NCBI GenBank assembly: GCA_021789995.1
Contig: JAJYIQ010000001.1
Location: 372,001 to 436,000, forward strand
DNA from: a bacterium
GTDB taxonomy: Bacteria; Patescibacteriota; Microgenomatia; UBA1406; GWC2-37-13
Reading direction: 5' to 3'
Length of the DNA: 64,000 nt
Position numbers and translations under genes: made by a program. Numbering within the stretch: the first letter of the stretch is position 1; every line of letters begins with the position of its first letter. Shown one piece after another: positions 58,952 to 64,000 of this stretch. Under the pieces are notes generated by a model, which made no database searches, had not been told where the DNA came from, and was given only the letters and a program-made list of their open reading frames with translations.

Positions 58952-61450
58952 TTATCGTAAGACGTATAGCTTCACGTCCTTCTTTTCATCGTACAAAGTG
59001 ATATAGGCGTAATCGGGGATTTTTTCGCCGGTTGGCAAAACCAGATAATTATTTTTATATTGGCAGGCGGCGAAATAGCAAACGAAATATTTTTGCCCGT
59101 TATCCCCTACATCCAGATTGTAGCGGGTTTTCAAGATATATTTTATGCCGGCTACATCGTCCTGATTGGGGAAAACCCGGATCCGGACGGTATTAATTCT
59201 GGCCGGATAGTGGCCTTTTATTGCCTCATCGCTGTACCATTTTTCATGATAATAGCGGATGAGATCGGCCATATTAATCTGGGCATTTAGCCCCCGCATG
59301 TTTTCACCGAAGGAAAAATAACGGATAAAGTTGACCAGAATAAATAGCAATAGGAATAAATAAACGATATGGTGTCGTTTCGGCAATATCATTGCCAGCC
59401 CCAGATAAAACCAGACGGCAAAACACGCCAGGTAATAATCGAAATCCCTTGCCAACAAGACAAACGTCAGCGGGAAAATAATAAAAATCGCCAGCATAAA
59501 AATACTCAACCGGCTTTTTTTCCGCCAAAGTGCAAACATTATTCCCCCGTAAACAGCCACGCCGATAACGATTTTTAACTGAGTAAAACCGGTGATGAAC
59601 GGAATGAGGTAGTAATCGAAAATCTTGGCAAAAATAAGCGGTAGTAAACTCCAGTTAATTGGCGCATGGCCGGAAGAGAGAAAACTAATTAGGTTTTTAC
59701 CGATCACTCCCCCATGCCGCCAGTCAAAAAGCACGAACGGGAAAAAGGAAATAACAAAACCCAATAGATAAAAAATAATATTCCGTTTTCTTTTCCAAAA
59801 AAATACCGGTAAACCGGCGTACAAAAACAGCATACCGTAATGGATCTGAAAAATCGCTCCGGCGGCAAAACCTAGGATCAAGGAGAAAACGGCCGAGGTG
59901 ATAATTTTATCCTCAAATAGCAAAAAAATGTCAAAAAGAATAAACGATAAAAGAAATGCCAGGTTGAGATTCCATAAAAAGCGGGTATAAAAAAGCAAAT
60001 ACCAGGAAGCGGTAACCAACAGGAGGAAAAATATTTTTTCCCAATATGAAAATTGCCGGACCATCAGGAAAAGTAATATTCCGACGATGAATAAGGCGGG
60101 AAAAATTGCCGTTAAAAAATACGGACTGCGGCTGACGGCGATAAACGGCATTAGGAAATAATAGTAATATGGACCGAAATAAATATTGCCTAAATTGGCG
60201 GCCAGCGACGTCGCCGGTCCGATAAGCGTCCACTTATGATGGATCAGCATTTGGTAAAGAACCAGTGTATCCCGACCCTGGTCGTTAACGAAAAATGCCG
60301 TTCTGCTTAAATCAATAAACCGGCTGATGACAACTGACAGGACAATTGAAACAACCAGTGCCATTTTTAGATTTTTTGATGGTTGCTGACGGAGATATTT
60401 TTTCCAAAATAAATAAGCGGCGTTTAAAGTAAAAAAGATAAAAAGCAATGTCGTCTTCTGGGCGATCTGCCAGGCCTCATTCATCACCCCGTATTTGATG
60501 TAAAAATAATTGGATACCAGAAGCCCCAGACTAAAAAAATTGAAATCGGCCATAGCATCGGTATAAAAAGGCAGAAAGGCAAAAAAACTCAAAAAGTACC
60601 ATGGCTGGATTTCCCGCGTCAGCGACAAGTAAAGCATGAGAACCAAAAAAATGCCAAAAATCAGATCGAGAACTTTCCGGTTTTTCCGGAAAAAAATGAA
60701 CGGCAATGTCAGATATTTTATGCCGGCGGAAAACAACAAAAACAGCCGCCCCCAGACAGCCTGTTTTTTCTCCATTAACAAATATAATCCAACGATGGCC
60801 GCCGACACCATAATTAAATCGTTATGGGTATTAACCAACGCCTCGATAATAATAAGCGGATGGGTAGCAAAAATTACCGCCCATTTTTTATTCATTTTTG
60901 CCAGCGCATAAACGCCGGCGGCATAAAATATCATCCACATTAATTTAAAAAAAAAGAAATTGAGAATGAATTTGTTGACCGCCAAAAATGAGGGAATTGC
61001 CGTCAGCCAGATAAAAGTCGGCCCATAAGGATAGGTCCGGTCGGTCCATTGCAAAAACCGCAGCCAGGGATCCCCGGGAAAACGCTGGGCGGTATAAAAA
61101 TACGGCAGTTTGTGGTAAACGGTAATGATTTTGGCATCGAAAATATAATTGAACAGGTCATGCGACACTAACGGGTAGGAAAATAGCAGAATGCCGCCGG
61201 TCAGGATCGTTAGCCATTTCAAATTAACGTTTTTATACCGTTTGACGAAATACCAGTTGAACAAAAAAAACAGAATAACCGCCGCCAAGTAAATCACCGA
61301 GCTCAAGTTACGGTGGAAATAACCGAGGCTGATCGCCTGCTGGCGAAACGCGGCCCAATAATGATTATTAAATAATGTCAGGTTGACGTCGATGAGAGAG
61401 TAGGAATAGACGGTAAATGCTGCCAGCAATAAACCGTAGAAAACAATCAT
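58952..61450 (-). CDS. Tandem double GT-C glycosyltransferase, 832 aa
   Basis: Two complete GT-C modules in one chain. Module 1 (about 1-380) has the acidic first loop SHDLFNYIFDAKIITVYHKL, then RTYPYGPTFIWLTA, like GT87/ALG-type mannosyltransferases. Module 2 (about 390-832) has FFVNDQGRDTLVLYQMLIHH and LGNIYFGPYYYYFLMPF, a paralog of the gene at 26450, with its own outer C-terminal domain. Together roughly twenty helices. Two sequential sugar transfers on one acceptor is the simplest reading. It follows the GT39 gene on the same strand after 2 nt. Confidence 0.85.
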   Translation of the reverse strand: MIVFYGLLLAAFTVYSYSLIDVNLTLFNNHYWAAFRQQAISLGYFHRNLSSVIYLAAVILFFLFNWYFVKRYKNVNLKWLTILTGGILLFSYPLVSHDLFNYIFDAKIITVYHKLPYFYTAQRFPGDPWLRFLQWTDRTYPYGPTFIWLTAIPSFLAVNKFILNFFFFKLMWMIFYAAGVYALAKMNKKWAVIFATHPLIIIEALVNTHNDLIMVSAAIVGLYLLMEKKQAVWGRLFLLFSAGIKYLTLPFIFFRKNRKVLDLIFGIFLVLMLYLSLTREIQPWYFLSFFAFLPFYTDAMADFNFFSLGLLVSNYFYIKYGVMNEAWQIAQKTTLLFIFFTLNAAYLFWKKYLRQQPSKNLKMALVVSIVLSVVISRFIDLSRTAFFVNDQGRDTLVLYQMLIHHKWTLIGPATSLAANLGNIYFGPYYYYFLMPFIAVSRSPYFLTAIFPALFIVGILLFLMVRQFSYWEKIFFLLLVTASWYLLFYTRFLWNLNLAFLLSFILFDIFLLFEDKIITSAVFSLILGFAAGAIFQIHYGMLFLYAGLPVFFWKRKRNIIFYLLGFVISFFPFVLFDWRHGGVIGKNLISFLSSGHAPINWSLLPLIFAKIFDYYLIPFITGFTQLKIVIGVAVYGGIMFALWRKKSRLSIFMLAIFIIFPLTFVLLARDFDYYLACFAVWFYLGLAMILPKRHHIVYLFLLLFILVNFIRYFSFGENMRGLNAQINMADLIRYYHEKWYSDEAIKGHYPARINTVRIRVFPNQDDVAGIKYILKTRYNLDVGDNGQKYFVCYFAACQYKNNYLVLPTGEKIPDYAYITLYDEKKDVKLYVLR

Positions 61451-61452
61451 AT

Positions 61453-62892
61453 TTATGGCCGGGTAACAATTGAGAATGAGTTGTTTTTCTCCAATATTTT
61501 ATAAGGAATTTTTGCAACAATTAAATTATTTACTGCCCAGTTGCGGGTTATGACAACAAAGTTTTTCTCGTCCGACTGGAAAAATTTCAGCAGCGTCCGC
61601 TTTTCATCCGGCAAATCGATCAGGGGAACAATATTTTTATCGGAATAGAACAAGGCAATCGGCGTAAAATCGTCATCGAGGTATATTGACTGATGGTATT
61701 TGGCAACCGCTTTGGAAATCGCCACATCGTCGGGCGTATAACGGCTGGTGGGATAAACTTCCTTATAAAAAGTTTTTATTTGTAATGAAGCAACAACAAC
61801 AAATATACTGACAAAACAAATATTGATAATCAGCGGTTTTGTCAACGGTTTAAGCCAATGCAACGGTTTGATTTTTTTGATGAGCGTTACGCAAAACTCG
61901 GCTCCGTAATAAAATCCGGCGGCGGCGATAAAACTCATCGGCAGATAAACGGGAATCAAATGCCATATCTGTGTCTTGTTGGTCGTCAGGAATGGGTATA
62001 AGATAACGAAATTCCATAAAAACAGGAAAAGAACCGGTTTTTTCAGGATTTTCAAAGTCACTACCAAAAGCGCAATTCCCGCCAACCACAGGTAATACCA
62101 CTTCCTTACTCCCATATGTAAATAAAAAAGGGGTAGTTGATATTTCAGTTTTAAATAATCCATGATGCTCGTCCTTTTCCGGATACCGACATTAATGAAG
62201 TGCTGCTGGATAAAATAAATATTATTTTTATCATTAATGTAATACCACGGAAGAACAATCGCCAGTAGAACAGCAATCCCCAATATTGTCAATAAAATAT
62301 TTTTTTTAGATTTGATAAACCATTGCCAATTCCAGAATAAAACGAGAACACCGGCCGACCAGCCGACCAGCGTTTTTGCCAGAATCACTCCGGCAAACGC
62401 CGCCATCGTCAAAGGGAACCAGCGAAAATTCCGGCCGGATTTTATCGACAGATAAACGGTAAGAATGTAAAAAAAGACAAATATGGAATCAAGATCGCCG
62501 CTTCTCACCCGGATGAGGTACCAGACCGATGTTCCCATGATTAAAGCAGCAACAAAACCGATTACCTTTTTGCCAAAGAGTTCAATAGCAGTTAAATAAA
62601 TAAAAACAATCGCCAATATACCATAGATCGCCGACGGTAAGCGGGTCGTAAATTCGCTGATCCCCAATAATTTATAGGTAACCGCCATTGACCAAAACCC
62701 CAATGGCGGATGATCAAAATATGGCTGCCCCTTCCACATCATATTCATCCAATCGCCCCGCTGCAGAATCGTCCGGGCAATCACCGCATACCACCCCTCA
62801 TCCCAGCTGACCAACGTATTCCAGTCCAAACGAAAGAAAAAAAGAAAACCGAACAGCAGTACCAAAACAAAAAGGAGAATGTGCTTTTTCAT
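61453..62892 (-). CDS. ArnT/PMT-like GT39 membrane glycosyltransferase
   Basis: 479 residues, the most typical GT39 in the window. First loop LVSWDEGWYAVIARTILQRG, then GQPYFDHPPLGFW with HPP; SGDLDSIFVFF and WHLIPVYLPM further on are also family hallmarks. About eleven helices and a C-terminal outer domain of about 90 residues. It overlaps the upstream gene by 1 nt and precedes the double GT-C gene by 2 nt: one operon of three. Confidence 0.92.
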   Translation of the reverse strand: MKKHILLFVLVLLFGFLFFFRLDWNTLVSWDEGWYAVIARTILQRGDWMNMMWKGQPYFDHPPLGFWSMAVTYKLLGISEFTTRLPSAIYGILAIVFIYLTAIELFGKKVIGFVAALIMGTSVWYLIRVRSGDLDSIFVFFYILTVYLSIKSGRNFRWFPLTMAAFAGVILAKTLVGWSAGVLVLFWNWQWFIKSKKNILLTILGIAVLLAIVLPWYYINDKNNIYFIQQHFINVGIRKRTSIMDYLKLKYQLPLFYLHMGVRKWYYLWLAGIALLVVTLKILKKPVLFLFLWNFVILYPFLTTNKTQIWHLIPVYLPMSFIAAAGFYYGAEFCVTLIKKIKPLHWLKPLTKPLIINICFVSIFVVVASLQIKTFYKEVYPTSRYTPDDVAISKAVAKYHQSIYLDDDFTPIALFYSDKNIVPLIDLPDEKRTLLKFFQSDEKNFVVITRNWAVNNLIVAKIPYKILEKNNSFSIVTRP

Positions 62893-64000
62893 TAACGGAA
62901 TATTAACGTATGAATTAGCGTATCATCGGATTTATTCGCCACTTCCGCGGGAGTCAGGGTGTACTTTTCTATCCGGAAGTTCGACCCGGGGAAAGTAAAC
63001 ACCTTATCCGGTTTTTTATCGATCTTCACCTTTTCTTTTTTCCACCAGCCGTCGTCGATCGTTGGATTATTGCTGGGAGCAATCATAAGATAAGTCGTTG
63101 CCATTTTGACGTATGGAAAAGATTTTTTATTCTTATATTGCGTCTGGGTATAATGCATTGCATACTGCGGCGGATAGCCATATTGATCGGCGGTAAAAAC
63201 ATAATAACCGAATTCCGAAGGGGCATCAGCAAATATTAATTTTGCGGCATTATAATTAAACAGCCATGAACTGCCGTCATGGCCAAAATAACCGACCGGT
63301 TTAAAATTATTTTTATACTGTACATTCAGGCCGAATATGACAAAAACCAGGAAAATAATAATGAATAATTTTTTATCGATCACCTCATAAAATGAAGTGA
63401 AGAATAACGCCACCAAAGCAAGGAACGGCCAGTAATAATATCCCCACATTTGCCCTTTGTAAAGGACGGTCATCAGCCAGTAGCCGACGTACAGGTAAAG
63501 AAGCAACAGATAAAAACTCCTTTTGTCGCGGTATTTTTTTTCGGTAAAAACTTTATAAAGGCCGTAAACCATAATTACGCCAAAAATTAAAAGCAGCCAT
63601 TGATTGTCCTGGGTGACAAATCCCGGCCCGTCATGAATAATCGAATGAATCCGGCTGTTTAATATATCACTAAATGGTTTGTCAACTTTGCCGCTGTTTT
63701 CCTTACCTGTCAGATAATTGATAACCGAATGTGTCTGCAAAAACTGATGTTTAAGATCGAAAAGAATAAACGTCGACAACGGAATGAGCAAAATCAAAAA
63801 GGCGGCGATATGGGAATATTTTTTGTTTTTGATGATAAAAAATAAAAGTACCGGTAGAAGCAGGACCAGAATGGGGACGCCGAAAGCCATTTGGAATTGG
63901 ATGGCCAACCCAAGGCTGAAAAGTCCCAGCAACAAATCTTTTTTCTTTTTTTTCTGGATATAGCGATACAAGAAATAAATAAAAATCGGCGCCATAAATA
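62892..64000 (-). CDS. GT39-like membrane glycosyltransferase, 5' end outside the window
   Basis: At least 367 residues, open to the window edge; the first visible Met (63995) lies within what should be a mid-protein helix (IFIYFLYRYIQ), so the true start and the catalytic first loop are beyond 64000. IFDLKHQFLQT-like sequence (FILFDLKHQFLQTHSVINYL) and the outer domain (GYPPQYAMHYTQTQYKNKKS) match the paralog at 26450. First of the three-gene GT-C operon on this strand. Confidence 0.8.
   Translation of the reverse strand, partial: FMAPIFIYFLYRYIQKKKKKDLLLGLFSLGLAIQFQMAFGVPILVLLLPVLLFFIIKNKKYSHIAAFLILLIPLSTFILFDLKHQFLQTHSVINYLTGKENSGKVDKPFSDILNSRIHSIIHDGPGFVTQDNQWLLLIFGVIMVYGLYKVFTEKKYRDKRSFYLLLLYLYVGYWLMTVLYKGQMWGYYYWPFLALVALFFTSFYEVIDKKLFIIIFLVFVIFGLNVQYKNNFKPVGYFGHDGSSWLFNYNAAKLIFADAPSEFGYYVFTADQYGYPPQYAMHYTQTQYKNKKSFPYVKMATTYLMIAPSNNPTIDDGWWKKEKVKIDKKPDKVFTFPGSNFRIEKYTLTPAEVANKSDDTLIHTLIFR

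Overview
The window looks like a chromosome segment of a Candidate Phyla Radiation (Patescibacteria) bacterium, most likely a Microgenomates-type lineage. The reasons are dense packing of short genes, tandem single-RRM proteins, a very large set of membrane GT-C glycosyltransferases, degraded single-domain versions of familiar enzymes, and the characteristic GC-palindrome (CCTGCCTGCCGGCAGG-type) repeats. TGA, TAA and TAG are all used as stops, so the standard code applies. No rRNA, CRISPR array or complete insertion sequence was seen.

Layout. 0.1-3.1 kb: two RRM RNA-binding proteins, Obg GTPase and a DEAD-box helicase, all on the minus strand. 3.3-5.5 kb: an AT-rich accessory patch with two hypothetical genes, a fourfold-repeat membrane protein and an IS1595-like remnant. 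5.6-16.4 kb: MFS exporter, SurA-like chaperone, an [FeFe]-hydrogenase-type H-domain protein with a membrane partner, a GT-C enzyme, a glucosidase, GroEL/GroES, a protease-less Lon ATPase, a DUF458 RNase H-like protein and an ABC transporter pair. 16.4-22.5 kb: seven tRNAs in three groups, a RecB-like nuclease, a VKOR-dihydroorotate dehydrogenase fusion, Nudix and endonuclease/phosphatase-family enzymes. 22.5-41 kb: GT4, MutM, PspC-like envelope proteins and the first glycosyltransferase block (GT-C enzymes, a polyprenyl-phosphate-sugar synthase, a Wzx-like flippase and GT2). 41-50.7 kb: peroxiredoxin, a run of small unknown genes and truncated gene copies, then a compact radC-mazG-DUF2075 nuclease/helicase operon. 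50.7-64 kb: the second GT-C block, interrupted by a REP-associated transposase; the last gene runs out of the window.

How the parts work together. The seventeen GT-C genes, the GT2 donor synthase, the flippase and the cytoplasmic GT2/GT4 enzymes make a surface-polysaccharide or glycoprotein factory using lipid-linked sugars. GroESL, the SurA-like protein and VKOR point to folding and disulfide chemistry at or outside the membrane.

Gene control shows a strong pattern. More than twenty genes have a TATAAT-like box ending 6-9 nt before the start codon, with no Shine-Dalgarno sequence, which predicts leaderless mRNAs and was used here to correct several starts. At four places divergent genes have start codons that overlap or share a CATG.

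The most unusual candidates are the VKOR-CPPC-DHODH fusion, the H-domain protein that keeps the cluster cysteines but lacks the proton-relay cysteine, the Lon ATPase without protease, the divergent start overlaps and the radC-mazG-DUF2075 operon. All functions are inferred from sequence reading only; no database search was possible.
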